Shown one piece after another: positions 1 through 7,058 of a stretch of DNA of 35,578 nt (positions are counted from its first letter, which is position 1; each line of letters starts with the position of its first letter). A model generated the notes under the pieces. It did no database searches. It saw nothing but the letters and a program-made list of their open reading frames with translations, and had not been told where the DNA came from. A program made the translations under genes and the position numbers. The DNA lies in NCBI RefSeq assembly GCF_000281085.1, contig NZ_JH767529.1:210253-245830 (forward strand). The letters run 5' to 3'. Source of the DNA: Catenovulum agarivorans YM01. GTDB lineage: Bacteria; Pseudomonadota; Gammaproteobacteria; Enterobacterales; Alteromonadaceae.

Positions 1-957
1 AATAATAGGGTTGTCGTTAGCACTGTTTAATTCGTTTTCGATTAATTGTTTAAACCATGGCAATGAATCTTGTAATACACCGATCACGTGCGGTGCACAG
101 CGAATTGAATATCTATCTTGTAAGCGATGTGAATTGCGTGGATGTTTGTGATGATTTAAATCGTGTTGGATCCAGCTGGCAATTTGTTGCTGACCTTGGT
201 GCGGTTTAACACTAAACAAAATATCATCAAAGTGATTGCTGTTACCTTTTAATGCAAGGCTAGCCATTGCGGTAACACGCGTCATTAACTTAGATAAATA
301 TTCAGCGCGGTCGAAAGCTAAACAAGCCACAGCTGTCATTACAGCTGTGCCATTCATAATAGCTAAACCTTCTTTTGGACGCAGTTTAATTGGTTTTAAA
401 CCTGCTTTAGCAAAAGCTTCAGCCGACTTCATTACCTCACCTTGGTAATAAACATCACGCTCACCAATTAATGCACCTGCCACGTATGATAGTGGTGTTA
501 AGTCACCCGAAGCACCGACCGAACCTTCTTGTGGGATCACTGGAATAATGTCTTGGTTTAACATTTCAACCAATAAGTTAAGTAAGTCCCAACTAACGCC
601 TGAATAACCTTGTGAAAGTGATACCAAACGGCTGGCTACTATTGCACGTCCTTGCTCGTGGTCGAAAAAGTCACCTAAACCACAGCCATGGAAACGGGTT
701 AAGTGCATTGGTAATTCTTCTACCAAAGACAAAGGCACATCAACAGTACATGAGTCACCATAACCTGTTGTTACACCATAAATGTGCCCTTCTTCTTTTA
801 ATAGTTTGTCTAAAAAGGCCACACCAGCGTCAATTTTTTTCGCAAAAGTCGCATCACTTGATAACTTTGCAGGTGCCGATTTAAAAGCGATATTAACAAT
901 ATCTTCAATTGAAATTCGTTGTGCCCCAAACTCGATATTCTTTGTTTCAGTATTCAC
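1..957 (-). CDS. MIO-type aromatic amino acid ammonia-lyase (HAL/TAL/PAL family), 3' end cut by window
   Basis: The first 319 residues are present; the C-terminus runs off the left edge (family length is about 500-530). The A-S-G triad that cyclises to the MIO prosthetic group sits at residues 149-151 inside GSVGASGDLTPLS, and the family YGVTTGYGD motif lies upstream. The enzyme eliminates ammonia from His, Tyr or Phe to give the aryl acrylate. At the substrate-selectivity pair my by-eye alignment gives Phe-His (in the RFHGCG stretch), where HutH has Ser-His and Rhodobacter TAL His-Leu, so the substrate is not settled. The start is GTG at 957 with GGAG 8 bases upstream; no ATG fits. It follows the LpxL-type acyltransferase by 17 bases in the same APE operon, which argues for making the aryl starter (for example coumarate) rather than histidine catabolism. 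Confidence 0.9.
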   Translation of the reverse strand, partial: MNTETKNIEFGAQRISIEDIVNIAFKSAPAKLSSDATFAKKIDAGVAFLDKLLKEEGHIYGVTTGYGDSCTVDVPLSLVEELPMHLTRFHGCGLGDFFDHEQGRAIVASRLVSLSQGYSGVSWDLLNLLVEMLNQDIIPVIPQEGSVGASGDLTPLSYVAGALIGERDVYYQGEVMKSAEAFAKAGLKPIKLRPKEGLAIMNGTAVMTAVACLAFDRAEYLSKLMTRVTAMASLALKGNSNHFDDILFSVKPHQGQQQIASWIQHDLNHHKHPRNSHRLQDRYSIRCAPHVIGVLQDSLPWFKQLIENELNSANDNPII

Positions 958-974
958 TGATAGTACTCCAATAC

Positions 975-1955
975 TTATTTTTTATGGTTTGGCTTTTTGT
1001 CTTCGTCTGCTTGAACACTGACCGTCCAAAAGTCAAAAAAGTTATACCATTGATATGGTGCTTTTAAGCAATAATAGGTTAAACGGCTGGTATATTTTTC
1101 CATTAACGCTTGGAAATACGCCGCTCGCTCTTTGCGTTTTACCTTAGTTGGTTCGGCAAACCGCTCAATATAAGTTGTATATCTACCAGACTGAGCATTT
1201 TTAATACAACTCATGAAAAATACCGGACATTCCATAATAGTAGCCAGTGCAAAAGGACCCACAGCAATTGGCGCATCCTTGGATAAAAATGGCACATACT
1301 GGACACTTTCTGGATTGTTCACTGAAGTTCGGTCCGCAAAAATAACCACAACTTCACCATCTTCTATTTTTTGTTTAAGTTTAATTGTGTCATCAGGACC
1401 AAAATCATTGATGTGAACAAAGTTAATTGCGGCTTCAGGGTTTACTTTTTTTAAGAAATTATTAAATGACGGCGCATGCTCATTGTAGGTAATAACATTG
1501 AGTTTTTTCTTATTAGCACCACAACTGAAAATTGCCCGGCAAATTTCCATGTTACCTAAATGGCTACTTAACACGACAGCACCACCAGCACTGGTTAAAT
1601 CAGTGAAAGCGGCATGATCAGCTATCTCGATGTCGTCTAAGCCAATTTTGCCTAACCAAGCGTCAAACTTGTCAACTATGGCAAAACCAAATTGCAAAAA
1701 TAGTTTAAATGCATGTTTGTGCGTTTGCCAATAACCACTGCGCTGGCCACCTTGGGTGATTTCCACTTGCTGCCAATAGTCTTGAATTGCTTTACGTGCG
1801 CGTCCACCGGTTAAGTAGAAGTACAACATCACTGGGAAAAAACAAATTTTGAAAAAACTTTTACCCAAAATTTGATAAATCCACACCAATACTTGGATAC
1901 CGGCAAAACTGCCGCGCTCTTTCATTTTGGACCAGTGAAGTGCTTTTTCTGCCAT
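975..1955 (-). CDS. LpxL/HtrB-type lipid acyltransferase of the aryl polyene cluster (C-terminal half of ApeJ-like protein)
   Basis: A 326-residue protein of the bacterial lipid A acyltransferase superfamily (COG4261 type). The catalytic HX4E motif is visible as HLGNME (H132, E137), preceded by a hydrophobic N-terminal segment near residues 22-50 that would hold it at the inner membrane. By family it transfers an acyl chain from an acyl carrier protein to a lipid or sugar acceptor; here it probably helps attach the polyene to its lipid anchor. The gene begins 2 bases after the glycosyltransferase stop codon, so the two are translationally coupled. As I recall, the two activities are fused in one ApeJ-like protein in several APE clusters, including E. 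coli; here they are two reading frames. Confidence 0.88.
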   Translation of the reverse strand: MAEKALHWSKMKERGSFAGIQVLVWIYQILGKSFFKICFFPVMLYFYLTGGRARKAIQDYWQQVEITQGGQRSGYWQTHKHAFKLFLQFGFAIVDKFDAWLGKIGLDDIEIADHAAFTDLTSAGGAVVLSSHLGNMEICRAIFSCGANKKKLNVITYNEHAPSFNNFLKKVNPEAAINFVHINDFGPDDTIKLKQKIEDGEVVVIFADRTSVNNPESVQYVPFLSKDAPIAVGPFALATIMECPVFFMSCIKNAQSGRYTTYIERFAEPTKVKRKERAAYFQALMEKYTSRLTYYCLKAPYQWYNFFDFWTVSVQADEDKKPNHKK

Positions 1956-1957
1956 GA

Positions 1958-2695
1958 CTAACCTTTAAACTTGCGCATAATTAACTGCGGGATGCGTATT
2001 AACATGCCAAAAAATAATCGTGTATGCATTTTTGAAATCAATACATTATCGCGCCATACGTTAAAGTGAGATACGCCATTTTCAGGGTAAATAACTTTGG
2101 TTGGCAAAAACTCTACATCACAACCTTGCCAATACAAACGCACCATAACTTCAATGTCATAGTCCATACGTTTGCCCAAGTTGACTTTGTCAACTAACTG
2201 ACTATATGCGGCAAGAGGGTATACTCTAAATCCACACATTGAATCTTTAATTTTTAACGACAAGGTTTCAATATGTACCCAAATATGAGTGAAATAACGG
2301 CCGTATAAGCGCCCTTTCGAAATGGAGTCATCGTAAACAGGCTGGCCACTGATTAAAGCTTGCGGCTTTTGTTTAGCCAATTCAATTAATCTGTCTATGT
2401 CAGCTAAGTTGTGTTGGCCATCTGCGTCTACTTGTACCGCATGACTATAACCTAACTTAGCCGCCAACACTAAACCGTCATGTACTGCAGCACCTTTGCC
2501 ACCATTTTCGGTACGAATATGCAAAGTAACATTGGCAAAACGCTCTGCAACTCGTGCAAGCACTTGTTTCGTTTGCTGATCACTACCATCGTCAACTAAA
2601 ATAATCGGCAGCTCAAAACGCTGCAAGTCAGCTATTGTTTGTTCAATAACTAGGTGATGGTTGTAATTGGGGATAACAAAACAGAAGTTACTCAT
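1958..2695 (-). CDS. Family 2 glycosyltransferase of the aryl polyene cluster (N-terminal half of ApeJ-like protein)
   Basis: A 245-residue GT-A fold glycosyltransferase of family GT2. Visible are the N-terminal VIPNYN strand, VDDGSD (D35, D36) for nucleotide binding, and VDADGQH (D90, D92), the DXD-like metal site typical of dolichyl-phosphate-mannose-synthase-type enzymes. No transmembrane helices are evident, so it probably acts at the cytoplasmic face. It starts with the ATGA overlap (2692-2695) on the preceding dehydratase gene, showing operon coupling. It probably glycosylates the polyene or its lipid anchor; donor and acceptor cannot be read from the sequence. Confidence 0.9.
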   Translation of the reverse strand: MSNFCFVIPNYNHHLVIEQTIADLQRFELPIILVDDGSDQQTKQVLARVAERFANVTLHIRTENGGKGAAVHDGLVLAAKLGYSHAVQVDADGQHNLADIDRLIELAKQKPQALISGQPVYDDSISKGRLYGRYFTHIWVHIETLSLKIKDSMCGFRVYPLAAYSQLVDKVNLGKRMDYDIEVMVRLYWQGCDVEFLPTKVIYPENGVSHFNVWRDNVLISKMHTRLFFGMLIRIPQLIMRKFKG

Positions 2696-3045
2696 TCGCC
2701 AAACTGCACCTTACCTGATGCATGTTGGCCATGCTCCGACTGATAACTAAAGCTATATTTATTCGGTTTTATTTGCTTTAAGGTTAAGTCTAATACGTAT
2801 TCTGGCTGCACAATAATTTGAAACTTTAAGTTGGAAAAACCCTGAAAGGTTTTGACATCTGCCGCAAAAAATTCAGCTAAATATTGCATTACCCAATGGG
2901 TTTGCACCACGCCCGGTAAAATAGGAGCTGAGTTAAAATGCCCCTGAAAATAATATAAATTAGCCGGTACACGCAATTTCAAATCGACCTGTTGCTCAGT
3001 AACCTTTTGTGAAAGCAGCTCTGCCTTGTATACAAAATCAGTCAA
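2692..3045 (-). CDS. apeI: ApeI-like 3-hydroxyacyl-ACP dehydratase (hot-dog fold)
   Basis: A 117-residue single hot-dog protein related to FabA/FabZ. The segment YYFQGHFNSAPILPGVVQ corresponds to the FabZ signature in which the GHF histidine is catalytic and PxxPGV caps the hot-dog helix. In aryl polyene synthesis ApeI dehydrates the 3-hydroxyacyl-ACP made in each elongation round; in E. coli it pairs with a second dehydratase, ApeP, which is not in the window. It overlaps the ligase gene upstream by 8 bases and the glycosyltransferase downstream by 4 bases, so it is clearly part of the operon. Confidence 0.85.
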   Translation of the reverse strand: MTDFVYKAELLSQKVTEQQVDLKLRVPANLYYFQGHFNSAPILPGVVQTHWVMQYLAEFFAADVKTFQGFSNLKFQIIVQPEYVLDLTLKQIKPNKYSFSYQSEHGQHASGKVQFGE

Positions 3046-4357
3046 AATACGATTCCATTTGTTGTTTATTTAATTTGCCCTGCGCATTATAAGGTAATGC
3101 GTCTATATATCTAAATTTTTTTGGTGTCACTACAGGTTCAAACCATTGTTGTAGATATCGACGAAGCTGTTGGTCAAACTTAAACTTGCCTAGCTCAGTT
3201 AATTCTTTGCAGCCTTGCTCTGTTAAAACCATCACAGCTGCAAGTTGTTGGCGATTTTTTGACTGTATTGGCAACACGTAAACGTCATTAAAATAGCTGC
3301 TGGCTGCTAGTTTTTGTTGTAAATCATCTAAGCTGACACGCTTTTCTTCAATTTTAACAACACGATCAACTCGGCCTAATAATTTAAATTTTTGCCCGTC
3401 AACAAGCTCGATTCTATCGTCAGTTAAATAGTGTGGTTGGACAATATAAGGTGAGTTAACCACCAGCCTTTGTTCTGCTTGATTTGCACACACTTCAACA
3501 CCAGCAAACGGCTGCCACAAAGCACTATGCTCACTGCCATCATACTGACGCCAAGCAATACCACCCGTTTCTGTACTACCAAATACTTCAGTGACACGGC
3601 AAGACATAGGCTCTGAAAACGCTAGGTTTTTCTGCATATCGAGTGGGCCACCAGAGGAAAAAATCTGCAAGAACTTGTCTGCAACCGCAGATAAAACATT
3701 GTCAGCAACCAGCCTATGAATATGCGCTGGGCTGGTAATCAACACAAGCTTCTGCTGAATATCAGCCACCGCATTAACCATATGCTCTGGGTATTCATAA
3801 GTTTGGCTCAATAATTTATGTCCACAAACTAACGGCCACAATAATTTGAACAGCATGCCATAAATGTGTTGATGAGAAACAGTTGAAACAACACAAATTT
3901 GTTGTGGTGAATGGCTGAAAGTTTGTTCAAGCGTTTTAACTTCTGTGACTAACTGATTAAAGCTTTTATGAATACATTTAGCCGAACCAGTCGAACCAGA
4001 GGTAAAAAAATCAATTTGCGCATCAAGCGGTAATTCAATGTCGCTTATTTGACTGCTGTTTTGCTCTAGTTGTAATTGCGCAGAATTAAAAGTAGTTGCA
4101 CCTGTCAGCTCAACAATTTCGCTCACTTTGCTCGCTTGATTGCTCGGAGGCAACACAATACGTTTGTGTTCAGTAATCAGCGCAAATATGCAGGCTGAAA
4201 ATTTAAAAGAGTCTTTATTAAACAATAGCCAAGTGTCGGCTGGGCTAGCTTGGATTAACTTGCGGCTAGCCTGATAGTATTGCATCCATAACTGGCTGCT
4301 TTCACCTGCTGCGGCAAATTTAAATTGTTGAGGGTTAAGGATTAACTTCTGTTTCAT
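3038..4357 (-). CDS. apeH: Acyl-AMP ligase / acyl-CoA synthetase-like enzyme (ApeH-like)
   Basis: A 439-residue member of the ANL adenylation superfamily. Motifs in order: the phosphate-binding loop TSGSTGSAK near residues 119-127, FGSTETGGI (A5), LLGRVDRVVKIEEKR (A8) and LPYNAQGKLNK with the C-terminal catalytic lysine (A10). By analogy with E. coli ApeH it activates an aryl carboxylic acid and loads it on an ACP; with the lyase in the same operon the substrate is probably a hydroxycinnamate-type acid, which is inference. The ATG at 4357 was chosen because it begins MKQKLILN just before the domain; a longer reading from 4411 would overlap the membrane protein gene by 77 bases rather than 23. 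Confidence 0.87.
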   Translation of the reverse strand: MKQKLILNPQQFKFAAAGESSQLWMQYYQASRKLIQASPADTWLLFNKDSFKFSACIFALITEHKRIVLPPSNQASKVSEIVELTGATTFNSAQLQLEQNSSQISDIELPLDAQIDFFTSGSTGSAKCIHKSFNQLVTEVKTLEQTFSHSPQQICVVSTVSHQHIYGMLFKLLWPLVCGHKLLSQTYEYPEHMVNAVADIQQKLVLITSPAHIHRLVADNVLSAVADKFLQIFSSGGPLDMQKNLAFSEPMSCRVTEVFGSTETGGIAWRQYDGSEHSALWQPFAGVEVCANQAEQRLVVNSPYIVQPHYLTDDRIELVDGQKFKLLGRVDRVVKIEEKRVSLDDLQQKLAASSYFNDVYVLPIQSKNRQQLAAVMVLTEQGCKELTELGKFKFDQQLRRYLQQWFEPVVTPKKFRYIDALPYNAQGKLNKQQMESYFD

Positions 4358-4904
4358 GACGCTTTTTGTACTGAATTCGTACAATCCATTCAATTGCAAA
4401 CAACAAACCACAGAGCAAATATGATAAAAAGCCGTTATAGATTAGCCAATATTGCCCCTGTTGATAAAAGATCGTCCACGCTGCGACGCTTGCATTTATC
4501 AGGAAAAATCCACTCCAAACTTGTGTCACTTTAGTCGTATAGCTGAGCATACTCGGAGTGGCTTTTTCTTTTAGCTGCGCGATAAGCGTAATAACCGCTG
4601 GCGGTTTATACAATGAATATAAAAAAACAGCAGCCAAGCTTAAATTGATAACCACGGGATAAAATTTTAATGCCCATTGAGAATCAAACAAACCACCGAG
4701 TGCAAATAAGATAACGGCACTGATAGTTGCAAGTTTTAATGCGGGAGGAGTGTTTTTACCAGAGGTTTTAAATAGACGGTATCTTGTGACAACAAGCACC
4801 AACATAAGTAGGCAAATCCATTGCGCCGAAATACTCTGAATACCAAAATATACTAAAAATGGATAGGCGAGCAGAATTATCGCCAATATTGCTCGCACTA
4901 TCAT
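4335..4904 (-). CDS. apeG: COG4648-type polytopic membrane protein of aryl polyene clusters (ApeG-like)
   Basis: A 189-residue, very hydrophobic protein with about five to six predicted transmembrane stretches (roughly residues 3-22, 26-42, 57-75, 81-97, 128-148, 153-175) and a basic C-terminal tail (RIQYKKRHE). No catalytic motif is visible. Its identity rests on position: a small polytopic membrane protein sits between the ACPs and the AMP ligase in E. coli-type aryl polyene clusters. The molecular role is not established; membrane assembly of the biosynthetic complex or handling of the lipid-linked product are possibilities. It begins 6 bases after the second ACP. Confidence 0.75.
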   Translation of the reverse strand: MIVRAILAIILLAYPFLVYFGIQSISAQWICLLMLVLVVTRYRLFKTSGKNTPPALKLATISAVILFALGGLFDSQWALKFYPVVINLSLAAVFLYSLYKPPAVITLIAQLKEKATPSMLSYTTKVTQVWSGFFLINASVAAWTIFYQQGQYWLIYNGFLSYLLCGLLFAIEWIVRIQYKKRHETEVNP

Positions 4905-4910
4905 TGAAGG

Positions 4911-5153
4911 TTAATTTAATAGTTTATGTAAAACTTCTATCAAATCATTAATGGTACGCACTTGTTTAAAGCTTTCAGGTTCAATTGATTGACCCGTTGC
5001 TGCTCTTAACTTAACCATTAAATCTACCGCGTCTATGCTGTCGATATCCAAATCTTGATAGATGTTAACCTCTTCGGTAATGTCTTCTGGATCAATTTCA
5101 AACTCATTGACCAGAATGTCTTTAACCATTGAAAAAATTTGTTGTTGATTCAT
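4911..5153 (-). CDS. apeF: Acyl carrier protein (second of the pair, ApeF-like)
   Basis: An 80-residue acidic ACP. The phosphopantetheine attachment serine is S39 in DLDIDSIDAVDL, followed by the usual amphipathic helix II. The start at 5153 (MNQQQIFSMVKDIL) places helix I at the usual distance and leaves 13 bases after the upstream ACP stop; an in-frame ATG at 5192 would add 13 residues and overlap the upstream gene by 26 bases. Tandem ACPs are standard in aryl polyene clusters, where both carry the growing chain. Confidence 0.88.
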   Translation of the reverse strand: MNQQQIFSMVKDILVNEFEIDPEDITEEVNIYQDLDIDSIDAVDLMVKLRAATGQSIEPESFKQVRTINDLIEVLHKLLN

Positions 5154-5166
5154 TTGTTCTAACCAC

Positions 5167-5421
5167 TTATTGACAGCTACGGATAAACTCACATAAAGAA
5201 TTTACCGAATAAAAATGTTTTTTACTTTCTTCTGAATTACCGTCGATTTTTACATCGTAAGCTTTTTTAATCGCAACACCCAATTCAAGAGCATCAATTG
5301 AGTCTAAGCCTAACCCATCAACAAATAATGGAGCATCGTCTTCAATATCTTCAGGCGTAATATCTTCTAGGTCTAAGGCTTCGATAATTAATTCTTTTAC
5401 TTCTAGATTTAAATCAGCCAT
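5167..5421 (-). CDS. apeE: Acyl carrier protein (first of the pair, ApeE-like)
   Basis: An 84-residue ACP with the modified serine at S41 in GLGLDSIDALEL. The start at 5421 (MADLNLEVKELI) has AAGGA about 10 bases upstream and overlaps the end of the acyltransferase gene by 8 bases. A reading from 5454 is possible but adds a basic leader unlike ACPs. The C-terminal part (residues 58-84) is longer and less conserved than in FabD-partner ACPs, as in other aryl polyene ACPs. Confidence 0.88.
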   Translation of the reverse strand: MADLNLEVKELIIEALDLEDITPEDIEDDAPLFVDGLGLDSIDALELGVAIKKAYDVKIDGNSEESKKHFYSVNSLCEFIRSCQ

Positions 5422-6178
5422 GCGCTTGCATTTCCTTTCTAATATATTTTTCAATGTCTTTTGTTAACAAACGAACTGATTTAGCATCACTATCCGTTTG
5501 GCTATAATCTTCAACCTGATACTCAGGTAAAACCACTAACTTTACGTGCACACGTGTTGGGCTAACTTGATACCAAGATTCACCTTTAGTTAGTGTAGTT
5601 GGCGACACATATATCAATACAGGCAAAAAGTCTGCATTGGTTCTTACCGCAATATTACCTGCCCCTCGTTTAAAGCTAGGTAATTTCCCTGGTGTAGTTC
5701 TTGTTCCTTCAGGGAACACTACTAGGTTTGCACCTGCCGACAATGAGTCTTTGCAAGCTTGAATAAAAACTTCGGGATCTGTGTCGTTTGTTATATAACC
5801 CGCACTCCTGACGACCCCACCAATAAAGGGCGCGCGCCAAAGCGCGGATTTTACCACACAATCTGCATTTTCTAATAACGAAATTAACACAACTACATCA
5901 ATTAACGATGGATGGTTGGCGATAACAACCTTTCCTTTCGCTTGTTTAAGTCTCTCAACATGAGTGACATCTAAAGAAATAATACGCATAAAACGCATAT
6001 AACTCACAAAACCTTTAAAGATATAGTGGATCATTTTGCGGGTAAATTTGATTCGAGTCGCCCCTTTGGGCGTACATAAGCGAATAATTGGAAATACAGT
6101 TAAGGTTAAAATCACCCCACCTAAATTAAAAAATAAAAAAGCACTGCCGGTCGCTAATACTCTGTACGCATACAACAT
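5414..6178 (-). CDS. apeD: PlsC-type 1-acylglycerol-3-phosphate acyltransferase-like protein (ApeD-like)
   Basis: A 254-residue membrane-associated acyltransferase. The HX4D catalytic motif is NHPSLID (H89, D94) and the acceptor-binding motif is FPEGTR (155-160). A hydrophobic N-terminal segment (about residues 8-36) would anchor it in the inner membrane. In the aryl polyene context it probably builds the lipid anchor or transfers the polyene chain; the exact acceptor is unknown. It lies 18 bases after the ApeC-like gene, in operon order C-D-E-F. Confidence 0.88.
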   Translation of the reverse strand: MLYAYRVLATGSAFLFFNLGGVILTLTVFPIIRLCTPKGATRIKFTRKMIHYIFKGFVSYMRFMRIISLDVTHVERLKQAKGKVVIANHPSLIDVVVLISLLENADCVVKSALWRAPFIGGVVRSAGYITNDTDPEVFIQACKDSLSAGANLVVFPEGTRTTPGKLPSFKRGAGNIAVRTNADFLPVLIYVSPTTLTKGESWYQVSPTRVHVKLVVLPEYQVEDYSQTDSDAKSVRLLTKDIEKYIRKEMQAHG

Positions 6179-6196
6179 CTTTGGCCCTTGTAATTA

Positions 6197-6928
6197 TTAT
6201 TTGCCAATGTTTAATGTCCAAATTGAACGACCAGAATTCAGTTTACATTCAGTCGAATCACCAAAATAGCTGGCTAAAAATGCCAAAGGCTGGTAGCAAT
6301 CATCTTCACTAACTTGTTCTGTTTGTACTAATTCACAAGCTGTACCAGCGGTTGCACTTAATAATAACGCAACTGAACAAGCGCACTCACCACTTTGCAC
6401 ATAAGGCTTGTAATATTCAGGGATATCATAGTCAGAGTAAACGTACAAAATACGCTCTAAGTTATTTGCTTTGAGCTTGCACGCAGCATCAATTAAACCA
6501 GTAATAAAGCTCTGTTCACCAGCGGCTACTGCTGTCATCGGCGCTTTGTTTTTAGTGAATATGCTGTACAAACCAGCCACAGCATTGTGTACCGATAAAC
6601 CAAACTGAGTGGGCGACAAACCCTCTTGCTCAGCCACATTTTCGATCAATAAAGCAGTGCGTTGAAGGTCGCCGTGGCGCGATGAAAAAACCGTATCTAT
6701 ATGCTCAGATGATAACTCAGCACATACATCTAATGTGGTTGCTAAAGTGATTTTTGCATAAGGGCTTAACCTACGTCTTTGCATGGCTGGCACTTGTTTT
6801 AAAGCTGGCATCACTGCATTTTCTATGTCTATTTTTTTTGTGTTTTTTGCCCATGCAGTAAAATCCTGCGGGGTTTCCACCCCAGGCAACCAAGCAGCAC
6901 AGCGCTCGATGTTAAATGCCAAACTCAT
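6197..6928 (-). CDS. apeC: Ketosynthase-like / chain-length-factor-like protein (ApeC-like, beta-ketoacyl synthase N-terminal domain)
   Basis: A 243-residue protein matching only the N-terminal half of thiolase-fold ketosynthases (Ketoacyl-synt_2 type). The strand-turn SVHNAVAGLYSI is characteristic. No cysteine nucleophile lies in the usual GxACSS context, so it is probably not a condensing enzyme by itself. As I recall, ApeC in E. coli acts with the true ketosynthase ApeO in a KS/CLF-like pair; the partner would lie left of this window. It is the first gene of the operon, with a strong GGGGG ribosome binding site 6 bases before the ATG and a sigma70-like promoter at 6958-6986. Confidence 0.82.
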   Translation of the reverse strand: MSLAFNIERCAAWLPGVETPQDFTAWAKNTKKIDIENAVMPALKQVPAMQRRRLSPYAKITLATTLDVCAELSSEHIDTVFSSRHGDLQRTALLIENVAEQEGLSPTQFGLSVHNAVAGLYSIFTKNKAPMTAVAAGEQSFITGLIDAACKLKANNLERILYVYSDYDIPEYYKPYVQSGECACSVALLLSATAGTACELVQTEQVSEDDCYQPLAFLASYFGDSTECKLNSGRSIWTLNIGK

Positions 6929-6957
6929 TTTTATCCCCCAAAAATTTATGCAGACGA

Positions 6958-6986
6958 ATATTACAAAACAGTCTGATTTGGATCAA
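6958..6986 (-). promoter_or_regulatory. Sigma70-like promoter of the aryl polyene operon
   Basis: On the minus strand a -35 box TTGATC (6986-6981) and a -10 box TAATAT (6963-6958) are separated by 17 bases. Transcription would start near 6951, giving a leader of about 22 bases that carries the GGGGG ribosome binding site before the ApeC-like start at 6928. The boxes match consensus well, but the site is predicted by eye only. It lies in a 130-base spacer shared with the divergent fadH gene. Confidence 0.6.
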
Positions 6987-7058
6987 CTTATCCATCCCCA
7001 GTGGGGCTAGTATCGAACCGGTATTTGGGTATAAACTACGGCTTTTCGACACTGTTTA

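Noticed and set aside
236-884. Plus-strand frames of 70-90 codons at the left edge
   Set aside because: They lie entirely antisense to the ammonia-lyase, whose motifs are clear.
7030-7035. TATAAA as the -10 box of fadH
   Set aside because: No acceptable -35 box lies 16-18 bases upstream.
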